This document shows, piece by piece, positions 17,101 to 23,856 of a DNA stretch of 35,068 bases (its first letter is position 1; each line of letters starts with the position of its first letter). The notes beneath the pieces are model-generated. The model was not told where the DNA came from and ran no database searches. It saw only the letters and a list, made by a program, of their open reading frames with translations. The stretch comes from Thermoplasmata archaeon. GTDB lineage: Archaea > Thermoplasmatota > Thermoplasmata > Lutacidiplasmatales > UBA184. The translations under genes were made by a program, and so were the position numbers. The stretch spans positions 1 to 35,068 of the forward strand of contig JASHUJ010000186.1 of the NCBI GenBank assembly GCA_030040035.1, written 5' to 3'.

Positions 17101-17510
17101 TAGTACAGCTCGACATACTGGCTCCCGTCGCGCGCGGGGCACACGTGGACCTCGGCGAGGCCCTCGAGCGGGGCGACCAGGATCCCTTCCGTCAGGATCG
17201 CGAGGCCGACCCGGAGCGCGGCATCGAGCCGGGCCTCCGTCGACGCGCCGCGCGAGGGGTCGCGGGCGAGGCGTCGGGCAATGGTGAGCGCGACCTCTTC
17301 CCGCGGCATCTGGGCGGCCAGGGCCCGGATCTCCGTCGAGATCCCCTCGATCCCGAGGTGGGCGAGCAGCTGCTCGACGCGGGAGGCCATGTCCTGTGCC
17401 CGCGGGATCTCGGTGCGCGCTTCGGGATCATACCCCTCCCGCCGCGCGCGCTCGGCGACCTCGTACGCCCGGTCGACCGAGGATTCGATCGCGCGAAAGT
17501 ACGATTCCAC
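14175..17510 (-). CDS. polC: DNA polymerase II (PolD) large subunit DP2
   Basis: The catalytic subunit of the archaeal replicative D-family polymerase, 1111 residues, full length and without an intein. The N-terminal region begins ESYFRAIESSVDRAYEVAE. The two-barrel catalytic core includes EIPLYKYHQHLQYVP, VPTNGIRGGACLV, IGHGAVDEEETRTPKYLQD and the active-site loop RRNCDGDEDS (about 844-853) with its acidic residues. Zinc-binding clusters are present: CPACGRTTVWTRCPCG near the middle, and CKECG...C...C near the C-terminus. The start is GTG 17510, 28 nt after a TTAAG box, so it is probably leaderless. DP1 is not in the window. Presence of DP2 rules out a crenarchaeal origin. Confidence 0.97.
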   Translation of the reverse strand: MESYFRAIESSVDRAYEVAERARREGYDPEARTEIPRAQDMASRVEQLLAHLGIEGISTEIRALAAQMPREEVALTIARRLARDPSRGASTEARLDAALRVGLAILTEGILVAPLEGLAEVHVCPARDGSQYVELYYAGPIRAAGATAQALSVLLADVVRRDLGLARYVPEPGEVERYQEEIPLYKYHQHLQYVPTAAEIERIARNVPVAISGEATEGDAEVSSFRNLARVPTNGIRGGACLVIAEGLCQKAAKVRKIVENLGIDGWEFLAEIGHGAVDEEETRTPKYLQDSVGGRPVLAHPNHPGGFRLVYGRARTTGLAACAINPAAMVILQHFVAIGTQVKLEYPGKATAMAVCDTIDGPIVELDDGTVTAVHDVARAEELRPRVTRILDLGELLVSFGEFVENNRPLVPGAYSLDRHLEELRAAGVDPVYGASLATYDEASALARERSVPLHPRWLLFWHDLTTAEIRALSEFVERSGSWRDGALELPRDPSWHEPLARLGFLSFPLEPDRLRGEPDPSAALVGALGLSVEGSLLIRRVALDPPGTDPLDYVSRLAGVSVRARAPSRVGGRVGRPEKAYQRAMQPNIHALFPVGTAGGASRSVPEAARNTMREGTKVDLGVRTCPACGRTTVWTRCPCGAHTEPTGRVVSETLPIAPLWSEALSRLHLGKVPVVKGVKGLTSPGKVPEPLEKGILRATHAISVYQDGTARFDLTDLPLTHFRPAEIGIDLPTLARLGYATDWTGAPITDAEQLIELAPQDLIVSRSCGTYLTRLAQFVDDELVRLYNLEPFYRAARPEDLVGQIVTALAPHTSGAVAGRVLGFTEAEACFAHPVFHAAKRRNCDGDEDSVTLLLDALLNFSRAYLPASRGALMDKPLVLTTRIDPTEVDKEAHNLDVGAHYPLALYRAADERRPAKEVDGLLDKVGRRLGTPEALRAYRFTHDTRRIAGGPVRSAYRESRSMAEMVERSTVLAAEIRAVDVAEAVTLVLNAHFLPDVMGNLKSYATQKFRCKECGTSYRRPPLSGRCVALRPGGARCDGELLSTVYEASVRKYLPLSQRLAGIDGITPYVRQRIELLADSVATLFPGASSQTTLDRFRPAPAGPRGP

Positions 17511-17533
17511 GGGGCGCGCACGGAGCCTCGGGA

Positions 17534-17539
17534 CTTAAG
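17534..17539 (-). promoter_or_regulatory. TATA-like box for polC
   Basis: CTTAAG with the first T of TTAAG 28 nt before the polC GTG at 17510, the same spacing as at purP and wtpA. Confidence 0.55.
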
Positions 17540-17602
17540 GCTGTGTCGATTTCCGCGGGGTCCGGCCGGCCGGGGCTCCGTTCCGAAGCCGCAACCCTTA
17601 TG

Positions 17603-17620
17603 AATGAATATTTATTCATT
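17603..17620 (+). promoter_or_regulatory. AT-rich palindrome overlapping the TetR gene promoter
   Basis: AATGAATA-TT-TATTCATT is a perfect 8-bp inverted repeat with a 2-nt centre. The TATA-like core ATTTATT sits inside it, about 26 nt before ATG 17637. Its AT content stands out sharply from the surroundings. Position and symmetry suggest the operator through which the TetR protein represses itself and the downstream exporter. It also contains an ATG (17604) in frame with tetR, which is therefore unlikely to be the true start. Confidence 0.55.
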
Positions 17621-17636
17621 AGAAACGAAGCCGGAA

Positions 17637-18308
17637 ATGCCGCGTACCCGCGAGGCCAATCGGGCGATCCAGGATCGGCAACGGGCGAACCTCCTGGCCG
17701 CCGCCGGGCGGCTCTTCCTGCGGGGCGGTCCATTGACCATGGAGAACCTCGCCAAGGAGGCCGGCGTGAGCCAGGGACTCCCGTATCGCTACTTCCGGAG
17801 CAAGGACGAGCTGTTCGACTCGTTCCTGCGCGATCTGCTCCGCGCGGCCCGCACCTCCCCCGCGCCTCGGGACCGGCGAGGCTCCGCCCGCCCTCGGGTG
17901 CGCTTGGAGGGCATGATCGATCGCCTGCTCGAGCGGCGGCGACAGCACCCCGAGTTCTTCCGCTACGTCTTCCGCATGACCGCGGCACCGAACCTGTCGC
18001 CCGAGGTCGGGCACCTGATGGGGCAGACCTACGAACGGCTCCGCTCCACGCTGCGCCGGCTCATCTCGGAGGCGCAGGCCGAAGGCGAGGTGGCCGGGGA
18101 CGATCCCGAGGAGCTCACCGCGGTTCTTCTCGCTCTGGTCGAGGGGATTTCGGGCGCCATCGCCCGCGCGCCGGCGGACGGTCCGGCGCCTCGCGTGCCC
18201 GCCACCGCGACCGTACTACGACTGCCCGGGCCGGCGCCTTCCGCGAAGGCTCCGCGCGCCCGGGTCGCGCGGGGACGGGGATCCCCGCTCGCCCCGAGCG
18301 CTCACTGA
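17637..18308 (+). CDS. TetR/AcrR-family transcriptional regulator
   Basis: A 223-residue regulator from ATG 17637. The DNA-binding domain is classical: ANLLAAAGRLFLRGGPLTME, then the helix-turn-helix NLAKEAGVSQGLPYRYFRSK and DELFDSFL. The rest is a helical ligand-binding domain (about 75-180) with a Pro/Arg-rich disordered tail of about 45 residues. The longer in-frame start at 17604 would lie inside the palindrome and TATA box, so the second Met is chosen. The stop is 11 nt before the ABC ATPase start. Regulator, ATPase and permease therefore form one unit, the usual layout of a drug or lipid exporter controlled by its substrate (inference). Confidence 0.88.
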   Translation: MPRTREANRAIQDRQRANLLAAAGRLFLRGGPLTMENLAKEAGVSQGLPYRYFRSKDELFDSFLRDLLRAARTSPAPRDRRGSARPRVRLEGMIDRLLERRRQHPEFFRYVFRMTAAPNLSPEVGHLMGQTYERLRSTLRRLISEAQAEGEVAGDDPEELTAVLLALVEGISGAIARAPADGPAPRVPATATVLRLPGPAPSAKAPRARVARGRGSPLAPSAH

Positions 18309-18319
18309 GGAGGGTAGCG

Positions 18320-19267
18320 ATGGCTCCCAGTCTCGAAGCGCGCGGACTCACTCGTCGCTTCGGTTCGTACACGGCGCTCGACCACCTGAACCTCCGGGTG
18401 GACGGGGCGAAGTGCGTGGGTTTCCTCGGCCCGAACGGGGCCGGCAAGACCACGACCCTCAAGATGTTCACGAATTTGATCTTCCCGAGCGAGGGCGAGG
18501 CGTTCCTCAACGGGGTCTCGGTCCAGCGCGACCGCAAGCGCGCGCTCGAGGTCTGCGGTGCGCTCATCGAGACGCCCGAGATCTACGGATCGCTCACCCC
18601 CCGCGAGGCGCTCGAGCTCTCGGGCGCGCTGCGGGGGATGGATGCCCGCGAGATCCGGCTCCGGACCGAGGAGGTCCTCGGTCAGGTCAAGATGACCGAG
18701 TGGGCGGATCAGAAGGTCGGCCGGTTCTCGAAGGGGATGAAGCAACGCGTGAACGTCGCGGCGACGCTGCTGTCCGACCCGGAGGTCGTGCTGCTCGACG
18801 AGCCGAGTACCGGGCTCGATCCCCGCGGTATGGCCGAGGTACGCTCGATCATCCGGAGCCTGAAGGGCGAGGGGCGGCTGATCTTCTTCTCGAGTCACAT
18901 CCTGAGCGAGGTCGTCGACGTTTGCGACGAGGTCGCGTTGCTCGACAAAGGACGGCTCCTCTTCTACGACACGCTCGAGCACGTGAGCGCGAACCTCGCC
19001 GGGGGGACGGTGAGCGTCGACGCGGTGTTTCTCGCGCCGCTCAGCGAGACCGACGTGCGCGATCACGTCGCCACGCTCCCGGGGGTCACCTCCTGCGTCC
19101 GGCTCGACGAGCGGCGGTTCACGATCGCGATCCAAGGCGGTCCGGAGGGCCGCGCACGGGTGCTTCGGTCCCTGAGCGACCGACCCGGGGGACTCGTCAG
19201 CTTCCACGAGTCCCGGAGCGCCCTCGAGGACGTCTACCTGCGCGAGATCCAAGCGGGGGACTCGTGA
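18320..19267 (+). CDS. ABC-2 type transporter ATP-binding protein
   Basis: A 315-residue ATPase that powers the permease encoded next. Walker A is GPNGAGKTT (37-45). The signature is an FSKGM variant of LSGGQ (FSKGMKQRVNVA). Walker B and D-loop are VVLLDEPSTGLDP, and the switch His lies in SSHILSEV. After about residue 230 there is a CcmA/DrrA-type C-terminal extension. A good Shine-Dalgarno sequence (GAGGAGGG, 18307-18314) ends 5 nt before the ATG, as expected for an internal operon gene in a genome where first genes are mostly leaderless. The stop overlaps the permease GTG as GTGA. Confidence 0.95.
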   Translation: MAPSLEARGLTRRFGSYTALDHLNLRVDGAKCVGFLGPNGAGKTTTLKMFTNLIFPSEGEAFLNGVSVQRDRKRALEVCGALIETPEIYGSLTPREALELSGALRGMDAREIRLRTEEVLGQVKMTEWADQKVGRFSKGMKQRVNVAATLLSDPEVVLLDEPSTGLDPRGMAEVRSIIRSLKGEGRLIFFSSHILSEVVDVCDEVALLDKGRLLFYDTLEHVSANLAGGTVSVDAVFLAPLSETDVRDHVATLPGVTSCVRLDERRFTIAIQGGPEGRARVLRSLSDRPGGLVSFHESRSALEDVYLREIQAGDS

Positions 19268-20124
19268 GCGCAGCGGCGCCGGACGCGTCGGCCCGCTCGG
19301 GACCTCCGAGCACCCTCGGCTCGGTCCCGGGCTCGTGGATGCAGGCGATCCTCATGTCGCGTTACCAGTTCCGGGACTTCCTGCGGTCCCGTCGGTTCCT
19401 GCTCATGGTCGGGATCGTCGGGGCGATCGGGTCCATCCTCCTCTCGCTCGTCGGGTACTACCGGCCGGCGACGTTGCTCGCGAATTCGAACACGTTCTAC
19501 GCGAACCTCTGGGTCGGGGGCGCCGAGCTCCTGATCATCTTCGCCGGCATCATCTTCGGCGGCGACGCGATCGCCGGAGAGTTCCAGAACAAGACCGGTT
19601 ACTACCTCATGAGCCACCCGATCAAGCGCTGGAGCGTCTACGCGGGGAAGTTCCTCGCGTCGTACGCCGCCGCGCTCGTGACGATCTCGGCCTACTTCCT
19701 GATCCTGGTCGGCGCCGGCGGCTACTTCTTCGGGACGGGGGCGCTGACGGCCGGTCTCTTGGGATCGTACGGCCTCGCGATCCTGTACCTCGGCGGCCTC
19801 CTCGGCGTGACGTTCCTCTTCAGTGCCCTCTTCAAGACGAGCCTCTACGGCGTCATCATCGTCGCGGTCATGTTCCTCTTCGGGTTCTCGATCATCAACG
19901 CGCTCTTCGAGGGCCTCGTGGGCCTCCAGCCTTGGTTCATCATCACCTGGGCCAACGAGGCGATCTCCTATCCGCTCACCGGCGCCCCGCACACCGCCGG
20001 GCTGCTCGTGCCCAAGGCGTACGTACCGCCGACGCTCGCACAGGGCATCGCCGTGATGGCCGGCTACCTCGTCTTCACCACGCTCGGCGGGCTCTGGCTC
20101 TTCGAGCGGGAAGAGTTCACCTAG
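19264..20124 (+). CDS. ABC-2 type transporter permease
   Basis: A 286-residue membrane protein from GTG 19264, coupled to the ATPase by a GTGA overlap. After about 35 polar residues the ABC-2 pattern follows: a coupling helix (MSRYQFRDFLRSRRF), TM1 (LLMVGIVGAIGSILLSLVGYY), a segment around AELLIIFAGIIFGGDAIAGE, then GYYLMSHPIKRWSVYAGKFL, which is the classic ABC-2 pattern. Four further helices come after. The final helix ends with LWLFEREEFT. Export of a hydrophobic compound is the family role; the substrate is unknown. Confidence 0.88.
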   Translation: MSAAAPDASARSGPPSTLGSVPGSWMQAILMSRYQFRDFLRSRRFLLMVGIVGAIGSILLSLVGYYRPATLLANSNTFYANLWVGGAELLIIFAGIIFGGDAIAGEFQNKTGYYLMSHPIKRWSVYAGKFLASYAAALVTISAYFLILVGAGGYFFGTGALTAGLLGSYGLAILYLGGLLGVTFLFSALFKTSLYGVIIVAVMFLFGFSIINALFEGLVGLQPWFIITWANEAISYPLTGAPHTAGLLVPKAYVPPTLAQGIAVMAGYLVFTTLGGLWLFEREEFT

Positions 20125-20269
20125 ATCCCCGGGAGCGGGACGACGCGTCCGCCTGTGCCGCTCTTGGTCTCGGGCGGGGAGGGTTCCGTCACCGAAGCCC
20201 CGGACGGGCGGCGTCGCGCCGAAGCCCTTTTGACGCCGGAATCCCCCCGCGCACGGAGAGGCGGCGGCA

Positions 20270-20986
20270 ATGGACGCGAAAGTGAACGTGGTCTTGGTGC
20301 ACGGCGCGTGGGCGGACGGATCGTCCTGGGCGAGGGTGATCCCCCTCCTGCAGACGAAAGGGTTCAACGTCGTGGCGGCGCAACTGCCGCTCACCTCGAT
20401 CGAGGACGACGTCGCCGCGACGCGCAAGCTCCTCGCCACCCAGAGCGGTCCGGTCGTGCTCGTCGGCCACTCCTACGGCGGCGTGGTGATCACGAATGCG
20501 GCGAACGGAGTACCGAACGTGAAGGCCCTCGTCTACATCGCCGCGTTCGGGCTGGACGAGGGAGAGAGCATCGAGGCGCTGGGGAAGCAGGGACCCGCGC
20601 CGGCGGGAGCGGCCGCGGTCCGCCCGGACCCGAACGGCTTCCTCTGGATCGATCGCGCGGGCTTCGCGAAGGCGTTCGCCGCGGACGTGGACCCGGCGCA
20701 AGCGAGCGTGATGGCGGCCGTCCAGGGTCCGCTCAGCCTCCGATCGTTCGCGGGTCGGAGCGGAGCCCCGGCGTGGAAGCACCTGCCGTCCTGGTACCTC
20801 GTCGCGACCAACGATCAGATGATCCCGCCCGAGGCCGAGCAGTTCATGGGGCAGCGCATGGGGGCGACGGTGCGTAGCGTCCCCTCCAGCCACGCGGCCA
20901 TGGTGTCCCATCCCCGAGAGGTCGCGGACCTCGTTTCGGAGGCCGCGGATTCTCTCCGAGGATCCGCGAAGTCCCCGTCCGGCTAG
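20270..20986 (+). CDS. Alpha/beta hydrolase
   Basis: A 238-residue single-domain alpha/beta hydrolase of the esterase type resembling plant methyl-esterases and hydroxynitrile lyases. The N-terminal strand with oxyanion motif is VVLVHGAWADGSSW (7-20). The nucleophile elbow is GHSYGG with Ser68. The acid is probably Asp182 (ATNDQMI) and the base His208 (SSHAAM). All three catalytic residues are therefore present. Many close relatives are bacterial, so transfer is possible (inference). It lies 145 nt after the ABC permease; that spacer holds only a weak T-rich element (CCCTTTTGAC, about 20225-20234). It probably has its own promoter. The natural ester substrate is unknown. Confidence 0.88.
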   Translation: MDAKVNVVLVHGAWADGSSWARVIPLLQTKGFNVVAAQLPLTSIEDDVAATRKLLATQSGPVVLVGHSYGGVVITNAANGVPNVKALVYIAAFGLDEGESIEALGKQGPAPAGAAAVRPDPNGFLWIDRAGFAKAFAADVDPAQASVMAAVQGPLSLRSFAGRSGAPAWKHLPSWYLVATNDQMIPPEAEQFMGQRMGATVRSVPSSHAAMVSHPREVADLVSEAADSLRGSAKSPSG

Positions 20987-21163
20987 CCGCGGCGATCCGG
21001 CGGGGCCCCCGTCGGGAGGGATCCGGGGCCGGCGCCCCCGTCACCGAGCCGGTTTCGCTCGGGGGTTTGCGCCCCGTCCCGGGCACCGCTCGACCGCGTT
21101 CGGACACCGGTTCGGCTCGGTCGCCGTCAGTCGTCCTCGCGCAACTTCCGCTCTACGCAAATG

Positions 21164-21239
21164 TTTATTTACGAACTCCCAAAATCGTCCTCTTCGGAGC
21201 GTATGACGCTCGTCTGACAAACAGAACGAGGAACCACCG
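21164..21239 (+). promoter_or_regulatory. ftsZ promoter and structured 5' leader
   Basis: A TATA box TTTATTT (21164-21170) lies about 70 nt before the ftsZ ATG, predicting a start of transcription near 21192 and a leader of about 47 nt. The leader contains a perfect hairpin, GAGCGT-ATG-ACGCTC (21197-21211), near its 5' end, and a GAGG Shine-Dalgarno (21228-21231) 8 nt before the ATG. This differs from the leaderless style of most first genes here and gives room for translational or operator control. The rest of the 253-nt spacer (20987-21163) shows nothing clear. Confidence 0.55.
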
Positions 21240-22373
21240 ATGAAGTCCATCATCCAGGAAGCGATCGCGAAGCATCAGGAGAACCAGTCCTTGGTCGAAG
21301 AGAAGAAGCCCGCGGCGCCGGCCTACGCGAGCTCCGACGATGCCGAGCTGGCAAAGCTGGCGGAGACGCTCCGGGTCAACATCCGGATCGTCGGATGCGG
21401 CGGCGGTGGATCGAACACGATCAACCGGTGCGTCGAGGAAGGGATCCAGGGCGCCGAGATGTGCGCCATCAACACCGACGCGAAACACCTCCTGACCATC
21501 CACTCGCCCCGCAAGATCCTCATCGGCCGCCGGGCCACGAAGGGCCTCGGCGCCGGCGCCCGCCCCGAGATCGGGGAGGAGGCTGCGCGCGAGAACGAGG
21601 AAGAGCTGCGCCAGTTCGTCAACGGCGCGCACATCGTCTTCGTCACGGCCGGCATGGGCGGCGGGACCGGAACCGGTTCCGCGCACCTCGTCGCCCGGAT
21701 CGCGAAGGAGGCCGGCGCGCTCACGATGGGCGTCGTCACCCTCCCGTTCTCCGGCGAGGGCGCCGCCCGCATGGAGCAGGCCCGCGACGGGCTCGAGCGC
21801 CTGCGCCGCGTCTGCGACACGACGATCGTGATCCAGAACGACAAGCTCCTCGAGCTCGTGCCCCGCATGCCGCTCGATTCGGCGTTCAAGCTCGCGGACG
21901 CGGTCCTCATGACCGCGATCAAGGGCATCACGGAGATCGTGACCAAGCCCGGGCTCGTCAACCTCGACTACGCCGACATCCTGACGGTCATGAAGGACGG
22001 CGGGGTCGCGCTGATCGGCCTCGGCGAGAGCGAGAGCGCGACGGACCGGGTGACCGAGGCGGTCACCGAGGCCCTCACGTCGCCGCTCCTCGGCTCGGTC
22101 GAGCTGAAGGACGCGACCGGTGCGCTCGTCCGCGTGATCGGCGGCCCGACCATGACGGTCAGCGAGGCCGAGAAGGCGGCCGCGCTCGTCGGCGGGAAGA
22201 TCTCGAAGCGCGCCCGGATCATCTGGGGCTGCTCCGTCGAGAACTCCCCCGAGCTCGAGAACACCATCAAGGTGCTGCTCATCATCACCGGCGTCCGGGC
22301 CCAGAGCCTCCTCGGGCAGAAGGGAGGGTACGCCAGCGGTGAGTCCGAGGAAGTCATCGACCTCGTCCGGTAG
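21240..22373 (+). CDS. ftsZ: Cell division protein FtsZ (archaeal FtsZ1 type)
   Basis: A tubulin-like GTPase of 377 residues that forms the division ring. The N-terminal extension starts MKSIIQEAIAKHQ, like the start of archaeal FtsZ1 proteins. The nucleotide-binding loops follow: IVGCGGGGSNTINR (about 50-63), INTDAKHL, and the tubulin signature AGMGGGTGTGSA. The T7 catalytic loop region is NLDYADILTVMKDGGVALIG. The C-terminal domain runs to about 355 with a short tail ending in IDLVR. All GTPase motifs look intact. The expression signals are described under its leader. The probable Pop5 gene starts inside its last 35 nt. Confidence 0.96.
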   Translation: MKSIIQEAIAKHQENQSLVEEKKPAAPAYASSDDAELAKLAETLRVNIRIVGCGGGGSNTINRCVEEGIQGAEMCAINTDAKHLLTIHSPRKILIGRRATKGLGAGARPEIGEEAARENEEELRQFVNGAHIVFVTAGMGGGTGTGSAHLVARIAKEAGALTMGVVTLPFSGEGAARMEQARDGLERLRRVCDTTIVIQNDKLLELVPRMPLDSAFKLADAVLMTAIKGITEIVTKPGLVNLDYADILTVMKDGGVALIGLGESESATDRVTEAVTEALTSPLLGSVELKDATGALVRVIGGPTMTVSEAEKAAALVGGKISKRARIIWGCSVENSPELENTIKVLLIITGVRAQSLLGQKGGYASGESEEVIDLVR

Positions 22374-22710
22374 GCCGTCCCGTCAGGACCGACCCCGCTA
22401 CCTCGGCATCGAGGTGGCGGGGGAACACCTTCCCCCGAGCTCGCCCCGCGACTGGGAGGAGCTCCTCGCGCTCCGGCTCCATCGGCCGGGCGAGACCGCG
22501 CCGCCGTTCCGGGTCGTCCGCTCGGACGGTCGGCGCGCGATCGTGGCGATCGGTCACCGGGCGCTCGAGCGGGGGCGCGCGGCGTGGAACGGGCCCGCCC
22601 CGGTCCCCGGTGCCCCCGCGCTCGCGACCCGACGGACGTGGGGCACGCTCGTCGGCGCGAAGGCGTGGATGCGGGATCGTTCGGCATCGGCGGTCGAGCG
22701 CTCGAGCTAG
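22339..22710 (+). CDS. Probable divergent RNase P protein subunit Pop5 (Rnp2)
   Basis: A 123-residue basic protein. Three blocks fit archaeal Pop5: the first strand RYLGIEVAGE (Pop5 typically RYIxFEV), the centre GRRAIVAIGHRALERGRAAW (typically GIVRVxxxxxxxVRAAL), and the end TRRTWGTLVGAKAWM (typically RTLGVSGTIKxxK). The spacing is close but identity is low, so this is an inference rather than a firm call. It could also be an unrelated small RNA-binding protein. The start is GTG 22339 inside the ftsZ 3' end, a 35-nt overlap; no later start keeps the first strand. The first 19 residues are Ser/Arg-rich and not conserved. Pop5 would help RNase P trim tRNA 5' ends. Confidence 0.45.
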   Translation: MSPRKSSTSSGRPSRQDRPRYLGIEVAGEHLPPSSPRDWEELLALRLHRPGETAPPFRVVRSDGRRAIVAIGHRALERGRAAWNGPAPVPGAPALATRRTWGTLVGAKAWMRDRSASAVERSS

Positions 22711-22738
22711 GAACTCGATCGAGCACCCGAAGCCGGGC

Positions 22739-23728
22739 CTACGCCACCGTGACCGAGAAGAACGCCTGGGTGACCGTGAGGGAGGTCACGGGGATCGTCA
22801 TCGTCACCTTGCCGTTCCCGTGGCCCGGCTGGTACGCGTACGACGAGGAACAGACGTTGGACGCGAGCGCCGTACACGTGATCGTCGCGCTCGCGAACGA
22901 CGTCTGGCTCTCGAAGTAGTTCACCCAGGCGATCGCGTAGGGGCTGTAGATCGTGAGCACCACGTTCGCGCTCAGCGCGAAGCCCGTGACGGGCAGCGTC
23001 ACGGACTGGATCGCCGTCAGGCGGAGCGCGACCTCCGCGGTCGCCGTCCCCGACTCCGAGCTCAGGGCGTTGGTGAAGACCGGCTCGACGATCGCGAGCG
23101 TCGTGCCGGAGAGCGTGATGGCGGGCGGATCCTCCATGATCGGTACCCCGCCCGGCTCCGCGAAGATCACCGCCCCCTCGTCGTACGCGACCTCGGCGGA
23201 CGACGAGTAGGTGTTGCGCAGCTCCACGACGAACCCGGCCCCGGGGACGGCGGCCGCGCTGAGCGACTGGGTGCCGGCGGAGGAGGTCGCCGAGTAGTTG
23301 GCGTAGAGCGCGTAGAACCCGGCCGTATAGTTGTGGGACGGCTGGGGGACGAGGAGGGACGAATCGGGGCCCGCGAACGGCGGAGCACCCTCCGAGCCGA
23401 GACTAACCGGGAAGGTCGCCTGGCCCCCGACCGCGTCCGCGCTCGCGATCTGCGTCGCGACCGCGGCGAGCTGCGAGACCTGGTTCTGGACGAGAGTGTC
23501 GTGGTTGAGGTCGTTGATCGCCATCTGGTTCGGGAGCGTCGTCGTGAGGTAGCTCGCGATGAACGTGACGACGAGGAGGAGCCCGAGCACGGTCGCCACC
23601 GGGGCGACCTGGCCCCGGTGGCCGAGGCGCCGCCAGCGTCGGGCGCGGGACCGTCGTCCGGGCCGGGCCCACGTCGTCAAGATCGGGTCTCCGCACGCGA
23701 GCGCGGGCGACCGGGAGCGAGATCGCAT
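22739..23728 (-). CDS. Pilin-like secreted or membrane-anchored surface protein
   Basis: A 329-residue protein. Residues 1-39 are strongly basic. They are followed by GQVAPVATVLGLLLVVTFIA (39-58), a single hydrophobic helix directly after a basic-Gly-Gln junction, as in archaeal type IV pilin-like precursors. The rest is rich in Ser, Thr, Ala and Asn with alternating hydrophobic residues (VTLPVTGFALSANVVLTIY), indicating an extracellular beta domain. Two cysteines near the end (TCTALASNVC) could form a disulphide. Several N-x-S/T sites are present. It could be a minor pilin or an anchored adhesin; no family name is certain. Its promoter region is shared divergently with purH; an AATTAATAG box lies about 42 nt upstream of the ATG. 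Confidence 0.7.
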   Translation of the reverse strand: MRSRSRSPALACGDPILTTWARPGRRSRARRWRRLGHRGQVAPVATVLGLLLVVTFIASYLTTTLPNQMAINDLNHDTLVQNQVSQLAAVATQIASADAVGGQATFPVSLGSEGAPPFAGPDSSLLVPQPSHNYTAGFYALYANYSATSSAGTQSLSAAAVPGAGFVVELRNTYSSSAEVAYDEGAVIFAEPGGVPIMEDPPAITLSGTTLAIVEPVFTNALSSESGTATAEVALRLTAIQSVTLPVTGFALSANVVLTIYSPYAIAWVNYFESQTSFASATITCTALASNVCSSSYAYQPGHGNGKVTMTIPVTSLTVTQAFFSVTVA

Positions 23729-23856
23729 GGAGAGGTTCGGGAGAGTATCTAGCCGGGGTCGTCCTATTAATTACTGCCGTAGAGGCACCCCGGCGGCCGC
23801 GCCGGGCCTCCGCGCATCTTATCTCTCTCCCATCCTGCCTCTCGAGGGTAAGGACG
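23729..23856. promoter_or_regulatory. Divergent promoter region, pilin-like gene and purH
   Basis: This 128-nt spacer holds an AT-rich box on the minus strand (TTAATAG from 23770) for the pilin-like gene and TTATC (23819-23823) on the plus strand, 38 nt before the purH GTG. No obvious palindrome was seen between them. Confidence 0.4.

Noticed and set aside
14175-17510. Possible intein in polC
   Set aside because: Inteins are common in archaeal DP2, but the length of 1111 residues and the uninterrupted NCDGDED active-site region leave no room for one, and no intein splice blocks were seen.
20125-20269. A small gene or RNA in the spacer before the alpha/beta hydrolase
   Set aside because: No start with a plausible coding pattern and no convincing RNA fold was seen; only a weak T-rich element is present.
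20987-21163. A structured RNA upstream of the ftsZ promoter
   Set aside because: Short GC-rich inverted repeats such as GGGG/CCCC occur, but they are expected by chance at this base composition.
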